DNA of 64,000 nt from Methanobacteriota archaeon (GCA_009758405.1 WSBC01000004.1:1-64000); one strand, 5' to 3'; counted from the first letter of the stretch, positions 33,941 through 44,027 are shown. Numbers and translations are program-made. The notes: a model not told the origin generated them from the letters alone.

Positions 33941-36900
33941 TTATTCTTTTTTCTCCTCTGTTGTCTGTTCTTTAGGTGGTTCCTGCCAGGGTTTAACCCC
34001 GCCCTTTTTTCCTCTCTTTATCATATAACCTATTGCAATGCCAACAAGGAGGCCCACAACTAGGCCTATGGGCAATCCAACGTAATATGCCTGGGAAACC
34101 ATATTACCTATCAGATTCTGTTCTTTAGCGCTTGCAAGTGCCTGATTGTTTGTTTTTATGGTTACTGTCCCTGTGGAGCTACCTGCAAAGTTGCTTGCAA
34201 CTACCTTTATTGTATGGTTTCCATCTGCAAGGCCGCTTGTATTGAAGGTATACGAGTTCAATCCGGTTACATTGAATCCCATGCTATCTATGTATAGCCA
34301 AACTGAATTTACATGGTCACCTGTAACGGTGAATGTTATAGTTATTGTACCATTCAGCTTTGAACCAGAAACTGGAGATGTGATTGAAACCGTAGGTGGT
34401 GTATTTAATATGTATATTGGCTCGCTTGTTGTGTAGCTTGTTCCTGCCTCATTCGTAACAATTAGTTTCAGAACATGTGACCCATCTGAATAACTTGCAG
34501 TATTGAATGTTGAATTTATTGTACTGTTGTCAAGCATCAATGTAACATTCTTTATATAATCACCGCTAACAAGGTACTGAACATTTACTGTTCCCTTAAC
34601 AAATGATCCAGAGGTTGGTGAAACAAACTGCGCATATGGAACATTGTTATTAACTATTATTGTTTCTGTTGTACTGCCATAATATCCTGCCATGTTTGTT
34701 GCCATAACTGTTATTGTATGTGGGCCATCTGTCAACTTAGTGGTATCAAGAACATAATAGTTTCCTGCAGGAACATATGTTATGCCATCTACAATGACAC
34801 TCTTGCTCTGTATGTAACTACCGCTGACAGAGAATGTTATATTGACACTTCCCTTCACATATGCATTCTGTGCAGGTGATGTGATTGAAACCGTAGGTGC
34901 AGGTCCAACATTAATAAATGATGCTGTTGCAGAATAATTCATATTCATGCTGTTCTCCATTGTTACTGTGATTGTATGAGGTCCTGGGGCCAATTTTGTT
35001 AGATTCAATGAAATTGTTCCGGAGGAGTATGTAAGAGAATTGACCTGTAATGTAACATTGGAGCCATTATCAATCCTGTAAAAGGCATTTATTATTGGTA
35101 CAGGTGAAACAATCTCATAGTTTGCATTTACATTACCATACATATAGTCAGAGATTCCTGTTATTGATAATCCCTCAGTTTGTACTATACCGCTTATCTT
35201 TATTGGCCAAACTCCGCCACCTGCATTTGTCTGGTGCACAACTATTGTGTATATGCCTGTAGTATCAACTGGAACAGTCAAGGAAGTACCGTTCATCATA
35301 TTGTTGGAAGGTATAAACATTCCACCGCCATAATAGTTCCATAGGAACGGTACTGTACTTCCAACTATCATTCCATATGGATCAAGGACAAATACGTCCA
35401 TGGATGTTCCTGGATCATTCCATACTACCTGGATGTTCAATCCTGTAATACCCAGATTTGTTACATCGAAGTAATAGAATCTAACATCGCCTGACTCGTA
35501 CCTCCAGTCAAGGGCTCCCATTCCATACATTAGACCATTATTGTAAAGCGGAGCTGATGAATACTTATCAGCACCTCCAAATGAATATACCTTGTTAACA
35601 TCGTTCAAATCAGTCATTACTGCTACTGAAGATGGTATTAGCTGTTTGAAACCATTTGAGCCTGTAAGAACAATAAAGCCTGAATATACTCCGTTGCTGG
35701 CATCGTTGGGCACATTAAGTGTTGCTGTGAATGTAGCAGTTGAGTTTGGTCCTACTGTAAGTGTATTCTGTGAAAATGTTATCCAAGGAATTGGCTCATT
35801 CTTAAGATAGTACACATTCAATGTAAAAGGAAGATTCCATATGTCTGGATATATTGAGGATAAATCCCCTATATTATACAAATATGTCCTAATAAGTGGG
35901 TACATTGTGAATGGGTTTGCATGCATGTTTATTGTTACAATCTGGGTATTATACCAATTGTACGCATCATTTACAAGGTTCATTGTTGATGCCCTTGGCA
36001 CGGGAACTGTCTGGCCAAAATAGTTTGTCTGATTTGATGTTGCTCCGCTCCAATCATAAACAAATAATGTAATATATCCTGGCCATGTGAATGTAGAAGT
36101 GCCCATTGTAACTGGAAGAACATAGGGTGAGTTAATCTCTATTGCTATCATATCAGTACCACTTGGAATAGGACCGAATACTTTTGTGAAATTTATATAT
36201 TCCCCCGCATAATATTGACCATTCCAACCTCTTACCCATGAATAGAGTCCATTATTTGGATTAGAGGTGTTCCAGTTTAGTGTTATGGATTTCTGATTAA
36301 ACACAACAAGATCCTGTGTTCCTATGTTTATATTAAGGGTCTTATTTGTTGGATTCTTCACCGTAAAAGTATTTTGTGTGCTCTGGCCAGGTGATAGATA
36401 TCCTGCAAACCAGTTTGCCATAGGGACGTTTGCTGGATATGCAGCTCCAGGAGAGAACATTGAGGACCAGTAGTCAAGCATTGCATAAATTTGACTCATC
36501 ACATTCTGATATGTTGCATAGCTAGTTGTGTAAAATGCACCTACTGTTGAATTACCTAGAACATCAGCAACTGCATAGTATGCATTTACCTGTCCTGCAC
36601 CCTGTGTATAGGGCGCATTATAAAGATCTACTGCTGTATTCATTATAACATTCTTAACATATATTGGATCGAAGGTCATTCCCTTTTCATTCATTGCCTG
36701 GATAACAAGGGCCGCTACACCTGCTGTCATTGGTGTTGCCTGGCTCGTTCCACCAAATATTCCAACGCCTGGAGGGAGCCAAGGTAAACCTTCATAATAG
36801 TTTATGCTTGCAGGTACCCAGCTGAATGCACCAACTGCAACAACATCCGGTTTTATATCACCCGTGTATGCAGGACCGCGATCGGACCATGCAATTACCT

Positions 36901-38788
36901 GTCCGCTTTTATTGGAAACTCCCCATCCATAGGCCCTTATCCAGTTAGACTCTGTGGATGCACCAACTGTTAATGGTATAAGTGCACCACCAGGTGATGT
37001 ATCTGTTCCATAGCCCGGACCGCCATTGCCCATTGCATGTACAAACAATGTCCCTGGATAATTGGGTGCCATAACACCCGGAAGCATTAATGTATCTTCC
37101 AAGGCACTCATTGCATCATAACCAATACCTGTTAAGAGTATAGGCCACTCAGATATACCCCAAGAGTTACTCTCTATCTGTGCCCTATGGTTACCTGTGT
37201 ATTGCCAGGAAAGAGTGGTATAATTAAAATCAAATCCTGCTGCCCACATCCAACCATAAAATACATCACCTATATACAATGCGGGCACGGAAATTATCTT
37301 TGCACCAGGTGCTATTCCAGGAAGTGAGTAGTAAGTACCATTATTATATAAATTATATTTAACTGTTCCTTGGCTAGCCACAACACTTGCGGTGAATGTC
37401 CCATGATATTCACCATAATCAAAGCTTATCAGGTTTGAATACAGATATCCATCCTTTGTAAGGCCACTGATCACTTTACCTGTATATGCACCGAACATAT
37501 AATTGAACAATGGAGAAGAAGCATTGAACCAGGGAATTAATGTATTACCGCCAATGGTACCGAAGTCCACATAAATGCCATAATTGGGATAATAATAGCT
37601 TAAGAATGTTGTATTATCATTTATATGATGGTATGGCTCTAATGAATTAAGGGGCCACTGTACAAAGCTGAATGGATTTGTTTGATAACCTAAATCATTA
37701 AGGTATGTATTCCATCCAGTTATGTAAACTGTATCAAATGTGAATGGGTTTATTGAGGGTATTACAACTGTAGGAACCACTGTCAGGGTATAATTCCAAA
37801 GATCACTCAAACCTAGATAATCTCCATATCCATCAGTAATCAAGGGCATGCTGAGAAAGCCAAATGCATATATACCAACCTTGAGATTGTAATTATTATA
37901 TGTATAATTGAATGTGGCAGGTTTGATATAATTAGTTGTACTTCCAAGGGTAACATTTTCAGGAATTAAATAGGAAATAAACGGTGATCCTGAGCCAGAT
38001 AAAATATTATTCACATCATATATATATGATGTCAGTCCCTTTGTGGGTAAATAAACAATAGAATTGTTAACAAATGCCTTGCCAAGATAGTGTGCATTAG
38101 GGAGATTTACGTAAGGTAATGGTATATTGCTTGACCAGTTTGTAGGATAACCTGCTGTTAAGTTAACAAAAAAGTACATGCCAGTTACTCCAAGGGACAT
38201 ACCATCAGCATCCATATATACAGGCCTGCCAGATGAATCCCTTGCAATTGAATTCTGAAGATTAGGGTTACCGAAGAATGTTCCTGTATCAACTATTGCC
38301 ACATTTACGCCAGTACCATTAACTCCAAATGCATTGTATGCCTGGTTTACACCCAATATATTCCTTGCCTGATATAGATCAGGCTGTATTGCCTGGCTTT
38401 CTATGTTCTTAGGCTGGCTATAATTCAATTTTACATCTGGCACTATTCTTAATATATTACTATTCTTTGCAAGTTCTTTTATCTGGGAAGCTGTTGAAAA
38501 GCCCGATGCAATGAAATACTTTCCTATGGGGTATACTCCCATTACTCCCATACCATTCTTAAGATCCAAGGAAGATCCAGTCCCTAGTACTAAGATTCTT
38601 TCAATCCCTGTGGAATTGAGCAATGAAGGATCAACCTTTGACAGTGGATTTACTGTTCCCTGTGAACTCAATTGATTGCTTATTGTTGTTGCATTGGCAC
38701 TGTGTAAAACTGCAGGCAATATTGAAAGTATCATTGCCAGTGCTATTGCAAATACTAATGCCTTTTTTATAATGCTATGCTCGTTCAT
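33941..38788 (-). CDS. Giant secreted subtilisin-like (S8) protease with C-terminal membrane anchor
   Basis: The 1615 residues begin with a signal peptide (basic MNEHSIIKK, hydrophobic core to about residue 33) and a propeptide. The S8 domain has the Asp in VAIVDTGTF (D167), the His in GEYHGTFTASV near 461 and the Ser in FGGTSQATPMTAG near 681. An insert of nearly 300 residues separates Asp from His. Beta-rich regions follow, with at least three Ig-like repeats containing SITSP.....G.V.ITF patterns (about 1280-1560), then a membrane helix and a basic tail. It probably digests peptides outside the cell. GGAGGT precedes the ATG. Confidence 0.92.
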   Translation of the reverse strand: MNEHSIIKKALVFAIALAMILSILPAVLHSANATTISNQLSSQGTVNPLSKVDPSLLNSTGIERILVLGTGSSLDLKNGMGVMGVYPIGKYFIASGFSTASQIKELAKNSNILRIVPDVKLNYSQPKNIESQAIQPDLYQARNILGVNQAYNAFGVNGTGVNVAIVDTGTFFGNPNLQNSIARDSSGRPVYMDADGMSLGVTGMYFFVNLTAGYPTNWSSNIPLPYVNLPNAHYLGKAFVNNSIVYLPTKGLTSYIYDVNNILSGSGSPFISYLIPENVTLGSTTNYIKPATFNYTYNNYNLKVGIYAFGFLSMPLITDGYGDYLGLSDLWNYTLTVVPTVVIPSINPFTFDTVYITGWNTYLNDLGYQTNPFSFVQWPLNSLEPYHHINDNTTFLSYYYPNYGIYVDFGTIGGNTLIPWFNASSPLFNYMFGAYTGKVISGLTKDGYLYSNLISFDYGEYHGTFTASVVASQGTVKYNLYNNGTYYSLPGIAPGAKIISVPALYIGDVFYGWMWAAGFDFNYTTLSWQYTGNHRAQIESNSWGISEWPILLTGIGYDAMSALEDTLMLPGVMAPNYPGTLFVHAMGNGGPGYGTDTSPGGALIPLTVGASTESNWIRAYGWGVSNKSGQVIAWSDRGPAYTGDIKPDVVAVGAFSWVPASINYYEGLPWLPPGVGIFGGTSQATPMTAGVAALVIQAMNEKGMTFDPIYVKNVIMNTAVDLYNAPYTQGAGQVNAYYAVADVLGNSTVGAFYTTSYATYQNVMSQIYAMLDYWSSMFSPGAAYPANVPMANWFAGYLSPGQSTQNTFTVKNPTNKTLNINIGTQDLVVFNQKSITLNWNTSNPNNGLYSWVRGWNGQYYAGEYINFTKVFGPIPSGTDMIAIEINSPYVLPVTMGTSTFTWPGYITLFVYDWSGATSNQTNYFGQTVPVPRASTMNLVNDAYNWYNTQIVTINMHANPFTMYPLIRTYLYNIGDLSSIYPDIWNLPFTLNVYYLKNEPIPWITFSQNTLTVGPNSTATFTATLNVPNDASNGVYSGFIVLTGSNGFKQLIPSSVAVMTDLNDVNKVYSFGGADKYSSAPLYNNGLMYGMGALDWRYESGDVRFYYFDVTNLGITGLNIQVVWNDPGTSMDVFVLDPYGMIVGSTVPFLWNYYGGGMFIPSNNMMNGTSLTVPVDTTGIYTIVVHQTNAGGGVWPIKISGIVQTEGLSITGISDYMYGNVNANYEIVSPVPIINAFYRIDNGSNVTLQVNSLTYSSGTISLNLTKLAPGPHTITVTMENSMNMNYSATASFINVGPAPTVSITSPAQNAYVKGSVNITFSVSGSYIQSKSVIVDGITYVPAGNYYVLDTTKLTDGPHTITVMATNMAGYYGSTTETIIVNNNVPYAQFVSPTSGSFVKGTVNVQYLVSGDYIKNVTLMLDNSTINSTFNTASYSDGSHVLKLIVTNEAGTSYTTSEPIYILNTPPTVSITSPVSGSKLNGTITITFTVTGDHVNSVWLYIDSMGFNVTGLNSYTFNTSGLADGNHTIKVVASNFAGSSTGTVTIKTNNQALASAKEQNLIGNMVSQAYYVGLPIGLVVGLLVGIAIGYMIKRGKKGGVKPWQEPPKEQTTEEKKE

Positions 38789-38855
38789 AATTTGCCTACC
38801 TCCAACATGTCATGGTCAAACTATATTAAAAATTTTTGTAAAATAAGCCTAGTTA

Positions 38856-38896
38856 TGATATCCTCACCATATATAGTAAATTACTTTGGGATATCA
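38856..38896. promoter_or_regulatory. Inverted repeat in the subtilisin/SUI1 divergent promoter
   Basis: TGATATCC (38856-38863) and GGATATCA (38889-38896) form a perfect 8-nt inverted repeat that flanks CCATATATAG, a possible TATA element for the subtilisin transcript on the minus strand. It could be an operator. The base composition makes chance possible. Confidence 0.3.
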
Positions 38897-38920
38897 CAAG
38901 AATAATTGGACTTAGAAAAA

Positions 38921-38930
38921 TATTTATACT
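38921..38930 (+). promoter_or_regulatory. TATA box of the SUI1 gene
   Basis: TATTTATACT lies 25-34 nt before the ATG at 38955, and no Shine-Dalgarno sequence is present. This predicts a leaderless transcript. Confidence 0.5.
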
Positions 38931-38954
38931 ATATTTCTTTAATCAATAATTGTA

Positions 38955-39239
38955 ATGAAGAAAAATAGTACTGGTCTTCCGAAAGAATTGGGAAATTTTG
39001 ATGAACTTGCAACACAGCAGGTACTAAAGGTTTATACAGACCGCAGAAGATATGGGAAAACAATGACAATCATAGAAGGCTTTGATTCATCTGTAGATTT
39101 AAAGGAACTTGCAAAGGAATTGAAGCATATTGTTGCTGCCGGTGGTACATTTAAGGATGATAGAATAGAACTTCAAGGCGACCATAGAGAGAAGGTAAAG
39201 AAGGTTTTGAGGGAGATGGGCTTTGAAGTAGAGGAGTGA
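38955..39239 (+). CDS. Translation initiation factor aIF1 (SUI1)
   Basis: This 94-residue SUI1-domain protein is aIF1, which guides start-codon selection on the 30S subunit. Recognisable parts are the RRYGKTMTIIEGFDSS basic loop and LKHIVAAGGTFKDDRIELQGDHREKVKKVLREMGF, which contains the conserved G-G-T motif and the Q-GDH helix start. An N-terminal tail of about 20 residues precedes the domain. It is a single-gene unit between the subtilisin promoter and the mevalonate cluster. Confidence 0.94.
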   Translation: MKKNSTGLPKELGNFDELATQQVLKVYTDRRRYGKTMTIIEGFDSSVDLKELAKELKHIVAAGGTFKDDRIELQGDHREKVKKVLREMGFEVEE

Positions 39240-39281
39240 AATTTTCGACAATTATCGATACTTATATTAGTCAATAGGTAA

Positions 39282-39292
39282 TATTATATAAT
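39282..39292 (+). promoter_or_regulatory. TATA box of the HMG-CoA synthase cluster
   Basis: TATTATATAAT lies 32-42 nt before the ATG at 39324, so a short leader is expected. It contains AAGGTG, which can serve as ribosome-binding site. Confidence 0.45.
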
Positions 39293-39323
39293 AGCACTAT
39301 TTTACACTTTTAAGGTGTTTAAG

Positions 39324-40364
39324 ATGGTAGGCATAGTAAGCTATGGGTCCTATATACCTAAATGGAGGATCAAAGTAGAGGAGATCGCAAGGGTATGGGG
39401 AGAGGATCCAGAGGACATAAAAAATGGCCTTTTTATTTACAGTAAGAGTGTTCCAGGACCTGATGAAGATACTGCAACAATTTCAGTGGAGGCTTTAAGA
39501 AATGCACTTTCAAGGAAAAGGATAAATGATGTAGGTGCAATTTATGTTGGATCGGAATCACATCCTTATGCAGTAAAACCAACGGCCACAATTGTAGCAG
39601 AGGCAACTGGATTTTCCCCTAACATAACCGCTGCCGATTTTGAATTTGCCTGCAAGGCAGGTACAGCGGCAATACAAACAGTAATGGGAATGGTTAAGGC
39701 AGGGATGATAAGGCATGGGATTGCAATAGGGGCTGATACTAGTCAGGGTGCACCGGGCGATGCTCTTGAATACTCCGCCTCGGCTGGAGGGACGGCCTTT
39801 ATAATAGGTGAGAAAGATACGATTGCAGAGATAAAGGCTACTTACTCAATCACCACGGACACACCTGATTTCTGGAGGAGAGAGGGACAGGATTATCCAA
39901 GGCACGGTGGTAGGTTTACAGGGGAGCCTGCATATTTTAGGCATATTCTCGAAACATCTAAGAAGATAATGGAGTTAATGAAAACAAAGCCAGAGGATTA
40001 TTCCTATGCAGTATTTCACCAGCCAAATGGTAAATTCCCTTCCAGGGCAGCAAAGACTCTTGGATTCAAGGAATCGCAGATAAAGCAAGGTCTTATAGTG
40101 CCTTATATAGGGAATACATACTCGGGCTCAATGATTACAGGTTTATCTGCAATACTTGATATTGCAAAGCCTGGTGATAGAATCCTTGCAGTTTCCTTCG
40201 GGTCTGGTGCAGGAAGCGATGCATTCCATATTGAGGTCACCGATGGAATAGAAAATTATCCAAGGGAGAATGCACCTGATGTGTGGAAACAGATTAACAG
40301 TGGCAAGTTCATAGATTATGCAATATATGCAAAATTCAAGGGTAAAATTAAGATGGGTGAGTAA
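39324..40364 (+). CDS. Hydroxymethylglutaryl-CoA synthase
   Basis: This enzyme condenses acetoacetyl-CoA and acetyl-CoA, the second step of the mevalonate route to archaeal lipids. About 346 residues with [24 protein letters not shown] at the start, the nucleophile Cys in [11 protein letters not shown] near 111, and the catalytic His in [15 protein letters not shown] choose the ATG at 39324, with AAGGTG upstream, over the GTG at 39315. The thiolase gene follows after one base and DUF35 after that, the conserved archaeal trio. Confidence 0.95.
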   Translation: MVGIVSYGSYIPKWRIKVEEIARVWGEDPEDIKNGLFIYSKSVPGPDEDTATISVEALRNALSRKRINDVGAIYVGSESHPYAVKPTATIVAEATGFSPNITAADFEFACKAGTAAIQTVMGMVKAGMIRHGIAIGADTSQGAPGDALEYSASAGGTAFIIGEKDTIAEIKATYSITTDTPDFWRREGQDYPRHGGRFTGEPAYFRHILETSKKIMELMKTKPEDYSYAVFHQPNGKFPSRAAKTLGFKESQIKQGLIVPYIGNTYSGSMITGLSAILDIAKPGDRILAVSFGSGAGSDAFHIEVTDGIENYPRENAPDVWKQINSGKFIDYAIYAKFKGKIKMGE

Positions 40365-40365
40365 A

Positions 40366-41535
40366 ATGAGAGATGTGGTTATAATTGGTGCGGGACAGAC
40401 AAAATTTGGAGAGCACTGGGAAAAGTCTTTAAGGGAACTTGCAGTGGAGGCTGGATTAAGGGCAATTGAGGATGCTGGCATTTATTCAAAGGACATAGAT
40501 GCAGTTTACGGTGGAAATATGAGTGCGGGTTCATCCACCTTCCAGGATAATATAGGTACGCTTATAGCCGATTTTACTGGTCTTGCAATAAATAATATAC
40601 CTGCCATAAGGGTAGAAAATGGAAGTGCCAGCGGTGCTGCTGCCCTTCATGAGGGATTTATTGCTGTTGCTTCTGGCATTTATGATACTGTTCTTGTTGG
40701 AGGCGTTGAAAAGCTGACCGATGTACCAATGGAGAATATAACTGATGTAATATCGGGTGAGATTGACAGGGAATGGGAGGCTTTTAATGGCTCAACTCTT
40801 GCAGCATCTGCTGCAATGATTGCCAGAAGGTATATGTATGAATACAATGCAAAAAGGGAGCACATTGCATATATTCCTGTAATATCCCATAGGCATGGAT
40901 CACTGAATCCCTATGCCCATTATAAAAATACAATAAAGATAGAGGATGTTTTAAATTCTACCATTGTAGCGGATCCACTAACAATGCTTGATTGTGCCCC
41001 AATATCTGATGGTGCATCTGCAGTTATTCTGACTACAATGGAGAATGCAAAAAAATTAAAGAATGATGGAATTGTAAGGATTAAGGCATCCACACTGGCA
41101 TCAGACTTTATTTCGCTACATAGCAGGGACAATATAACATCCTTTAGATCTACTATTGAAGCATCAAGAAAGGCCTATAAAATGGCAAAATTAGAGCCCA
41201 AGGATATTTCTTTTGTAGAGCTCCACGATGCCTATTCAATATTCGGTATGATTGCACTTGAGGATCTTGGATTTTTCAGGAAGGGAGAGGCAGGGAAATA
41301 TCTTGAGGAAGGCTATGGAAATCTAGACAGTAAACTGCCGATAAACCCCTCCGGTGGTTTAAAGGCAAAGGGGCATCCACTTGGTGCAACAGGTGTAGGT
41401 CAGGTGGTAGAATCCGTATTTCAGCTTAGAAAACAGGCGGATAAAAGGCAGGTAAGCGATCCAAGGTATGCATTAACACATAGTATGAGTGGTGCAGGTG
41501 GTTCTTCAATAATACATATATTGGAGGTGGTATGA
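40366..41535 (+). CDS. Thiolase (acetoacetyl-CoA thiolase of the mevalonate complex)
   Basis: This archaeal SCP-x-type thiolase of about 389 residues starts at ATG 40366, one base after the HMG-CoA synthase stop. An ORF reading further upstream is spurious. Typical parts are DVVIIGAGQTKFGEHWEKS, CAPISDGASAVIL, VELHDAYSIF and the NPSGGLKAKGHPLGATG His motif. At the nucleophile site the family has CASG, but here the sequence is RVENGSASGAAALH, placing Ser87 (codon AGT) where Cys is expected. With HMG-CoA synthase and DUF35 it should form the channelled complex known from methanogens. Confidence 0.93.
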   Translation: MRDVVIIGAGQTKFGEHWEKSLRELAVEAGLRAIEDAGIYSKDIDAVYGGNMSAGSSTFQDNIGTLIADFTGLAINNIPAIRVENGSASGAAALHEGFIAVASGIYDTVLVGGVEKLTDVPMENITDVISGEIDREWEAFNGSTLAASAAMIARRYMYEYNAKREHIAYIPVISHRHGSLNPYAHYKNTIKIEDVLNSTIVADPLTMLDCAPISDGASAVILTTMENAKKLKNDGIVRIKASTLASDFISLHSRDNITSFRSTIEASRKAYKMAKLEPKDISFVELHDAYSIFGMIALEDLGFFRKGEAGKYLEEGYGNLDSKLPINPSGGLKAKGHPLGATGVGQVVESVFQLRKQADKRQVSDPRYALTHSMSGAGGSSIIHILEVV

Positions 41536-41933
41536 TGACAATACCAAGGTTCTGGAGAGAATTTGAACACAGGTACAGGCTGATAGGAACAAAATGTCCA
41601 TCCTGCGGAAGGGTATATTTCCCACCCAGGGATGTTTGTCCATACTGCCATAGGGAATCTGTTGGAAAAATGCAGAAATATGAACTAAAAAATACAGGAA
41701 AAATATACTCATTTACTGTTGTATATCAGGATATACCTGACTTCAAGGAACTTAAGCCATACATAATGGCGATTGTGGAAATGGATGATGGACCTAAGAT
41801 AACTGGACAGATTGTTGATGCATCCCCAGAGGAGATAAAAATTGGAATGCCAGTTAAGGCAGTTTTTAGAAGGATAAGAGAAGAAAGCCCTTCTGGAATA
41901 ATTGAATATGGGTATAAATTCGTTCCTATATAA
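41532..41933 (+). CDS. DUF35 zinc-ribbon OB-fold acyl-CoA-binding protein
   Basis: This 133-residue DUF35 protein has an N-terminal rubredoxin-like zinc ribbon (TKCPSCGRVYFPPRDVCPYC, residues 20-38) and an OB-fold domain with IYSFTVVY and PYIMAIVEMDDGPKITGQI. In the archaeal complex DUF35 bridges thiolase and HMG-CoA synthase and shares the CoA site. The ATG overlaps the thiolase stop, and there is a second ATG immediately after. It ends the operon, with an AT hairpin and T-run downstream. Confidence 0.93.
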   Translation: MMTIPRFWREFEHRYRLIGTKCPSCGRVYFPPRDVCPYCHRESVGKMQKYELKNTGKIYSFTVVYQDIPDFKELKPYIMAIVEMDDGPKITGQIVDASPEEIKIGMPVKAVFRRIREESPSGIIEYGYKFVPI

Positions 41934-41970
41934 ATTTTTTATTTATATTTATAAATATTTTAATTTTTTG
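41934..41970 (+). terminator. T-rich terminator after the mevalonate cluster
   Basis: Immediately after the stop there is ATTTTTT. ATTTATA-TT-TATAAAT (41941-41956) can pair into a weak hairpin, and TTTTAATTTTTTG follows. Runs of T are typical archaeal terminators. Confidence 0.45.
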
Positions 41971-41990
41971 TCGAATTTCTAACAGAAAAC

Positions 41991-42025
41991 TATTAAATAA
42001 TTTATTGCATTAACCAATTAGGTGA
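41991..42025 (+). promoter_or_regulatory. Promoter and ribosome-binding site of the acyl-CoA dehydrogenase/ETF operon
   Basis: TATTAAATAATTTAT (from 41991) is a TATA-like element and GGTGA at 42021-42025 lies four bases before the ATG at 42030. Confidence 0.4.
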
Positions 42026-42029
42026 TTAT

Positions 42030-43226
42030 ATGCTAGATTTCACATTTACAGAAGAGCAGGAGATGATAAGGGAAAGTGTTAGGGATTTTGCACAAAAAAA
42101 GATTGCACCCATAGCACTTGAGATGGAAAAGACAAAACAGATACCTGAAGAGATTATAAAGGGTATGGCGGAACTTGGGTTAATTGCACCCACTGTTTCC
42201 CCTGAATATGGAGGTCAGGGTTTTGATGCTGTTACGGCAGGGATTATTGCTGAAGAGTTAGCAAAGGCAGATGTTACTGGATCCATACCTGTCTTTTATC
42301 TTGTTCAGGCTTCTTGGGGCCATATATTTGATAAGTATGGTACTGAAGAGGCAAAAAAGGAGATATTGCCGAATGTTACAAAAGGAAAATGGTTCCTGGG
42401 GATAGCCACCACTGAAAGTGATGCAGGATCTGACGTTGTAGGTACAAGAACAACCATAAGAAAAGAGGGGGACCACTATGTGGTTAATGGTGAAAAGATG
42501 TACATAAGCGGGGTAAGGGAGGCATACACCAGGGGTGGTGGTCACATAACAATAGCAAAGCAAAATCCGGAACTAGGGGCAAAGGGGATGACATTATTCT
42601 ATTTACCACTACAATCAAAGGGAATTATACCAACATATGTTGATGATCTTGGAAGGGAGGGTATTTCAACTGGCGGTTTTACAATAGACAATGTGGTAAT
42701 ACCGAAACATTACATAATAGGCGAGGAAAATAGGGGATTTTACATTGTTCACGAGGGTTATGAATATGCAAGGGGCCTTATATCTGTGATTTGTGCTGGA
42801 GCAGGATTGCAATCACTCGAGAGGGGAAAGAAATACCTAAAGGAAAGGAAGGCCTTTGGACAACCCCTTGCAAAATTTGAGGCATTACAGTTCAGGCTGG
42901 CTGAACACTATACAAAACTAAGCTTCTTGAGGCTTGGTGCCTATTGGGCTCTATGGACATACGATCAGGAGGCTAAGGGGAAGGCAACAAGGTTTGAGGT
43001 AAGCAAGGCAATTGCAATGGCAAAGATGTTTGCAAGCGAATGGTCAAATGCAGCGATCGATGAAGTAATGCAGTGGCAGGGTGCATTTGGCTATACTAGG
43101 GAATGCCCTGATCAGGCTGCCTGGAGGGCAATAAGATCATTTGCATGGGCTGAGGGCAGCAAAGAGATAATGAGGGTAATAGTGAGCAGGGAACTACTTG
43201 GAAAGGAGTACATATCATATAAATAA
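42030..43226 (+). CDS. Acyl-CoA dehydrogenase
   Basis: This 398-residue FAD enzyme desaturates acyl-CoA at alpha-beta. It has FTEEQEMIRESVRDFAQKKIAP at the start, ATTESDAGSDVVGTRTT near 129, the RKAFGQPLAKFEALQFRLAE block, and the C-terminal WAEGSKEIMRVIVSREL, where the Glu of AEGS is the usual catalytic base. etfB starts 12 nt downstream, so electrons pass to ETF encoded in the same operon. The acyl chain preferred (fatty or branched-chain derived) is not known. Confidence 0.93.
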   Translation: MLDFTFTEEQEMIRESVRDFAQKKIAPIALEMEKTKQIPEEIIKGMAELGLIAPTVSPEYGGQGFDAVTAGIIAEELAKADVTGSIPVFYLVQASWGHIFDKYGTEEAKKEILPNVTKGKWFLGIATTESDAGSDVVGTRTTIRKEGDHYVVNGEKMYISGVREAYTRGGGHITIAKQNPELGAKGMTLFYLPLQSKGIIPTYVDDLGREGISTGGFTIDNVVIPKHYIIGEENRGFYIVHEGYEYARGLISVICAGAGLQSLERGKKYLKERKAFGQPLAKFEALQFRLAEHYTKLSFLRLGAYWALWTYDQEAKGKATRFEVSKAIAMAKMFASEWSNAAIDEVMQWQGAFGYTRECPDQAAWRAIRSFAWAEGSKEIMRVIVSRELLGKEYISYK

Positions 43227-43238
43227 AGAGGGATCTTA

Positions 43239-44027
43239 ATGAATATACTAGTTTTGGTAAAACAGGTACCTGATACCTCGGATGTTAAATTTGATGAAAG
43301 GGGTGTGATGATAAGAGAGGGGGTACAGAGTATACTTAACGTATTCGATCAGTTTGCAGTAGAAGAGGCCCTAAGACTTAAACAGAAGTATGGAGGTGAG
43401 GTTTCTGTAATGACACTTGCACCAGAGCAGGCAAAAACGGCTGTTCAAAAGTGCCTTGCTCTTGGCGCAGATAAGGCCTATCATATCTCAGACAGGGCAT
43501 TCGGTGGCTCAGATACTCTCGCCACATCATATGCGCTAAGCCTTGCAATTAAAAAGGCAGGGAATTTCGATCTAATAATGGCAGGTAATCAGGCTACCGA
43601 TGGTGATACTGGCCATATAGGTCCGCAGGTGGCAGAATGGCTGGGAATACCGCATGTTAGCTATGTTGAGCAGGTGGTATCAATTGATAATGGTAAGGCA
43701 CTTGTAAAGAGCATACTTGAAGATGGATACAGGATGGTGGAGGTGGAGTTGCCTGCATTACTAGCATGTCTACCACCAACAAACTTTGAATATACAAATC
43801 CAAGCATGTCAGGTATAATAAAGGCGAAGAGTAAGCCATACATATGGTGGAAGGCTGATGATATTGATGGGGATAAGAGTAAATTTGGATTAAACGGATC
43901 ACCTACTAGGGTACTTAAAATGTATCCACCACCAAAAAGATCCAGGGGTACAGTGTTTACTGAAAATTACCAGGATGCTGTAAAGAAAATTGTTGAAGCA
44001 TTAATGGAAAAGAAGGTGATAGAATGA
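43239..44027 (+). CDS. etfB: Electron transfer flavoprotein beta subunit
   Basis: EtfB of 262 residues has NILVLVKQVPDTSDVKFDERG at the N-terminus, FDQFAVEEALRLKQKYGGEVSVMTL and the AGNQATDGDTGHIGPQVAEWLGIPHVSYVEQV block typical of the AMP-binding subunit. It pairs with EtfA to accept electrons from the acyl-CoA dehydrogenase. It overlaps etfA by ATGA. Confidence 0.95.
   Translation: MNILVLVKQVPDTSDVKFDERGVMIREGVQSILNVFDQFAVEEALRLKQKYGGEVSVMTLAPEQAKTAVQKCLALGADKAYHISDRAFGGSDTLATSYALSLAIKKAGNFDLIMAGNQATDGDTGHIGPQVAEWLGIPHVSYVEQVVSIDNGKALVKSILEDGYRMVEVELPALLACLPPTNFEYTNPSMSGIIKAKSKPYIWWKADDIDGDKSKFGLNGSPTRVLKMYPPPKRSRGTVFTENYQDAVKKIVEALMEKKVIE

Noticed and set aside
39315-39323. GTG at 39315 as the HMG-CoA synthase start
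   Set aside because: The ATG at 39324 gives the normal N-terminus and has AAGGTG at a good distance.
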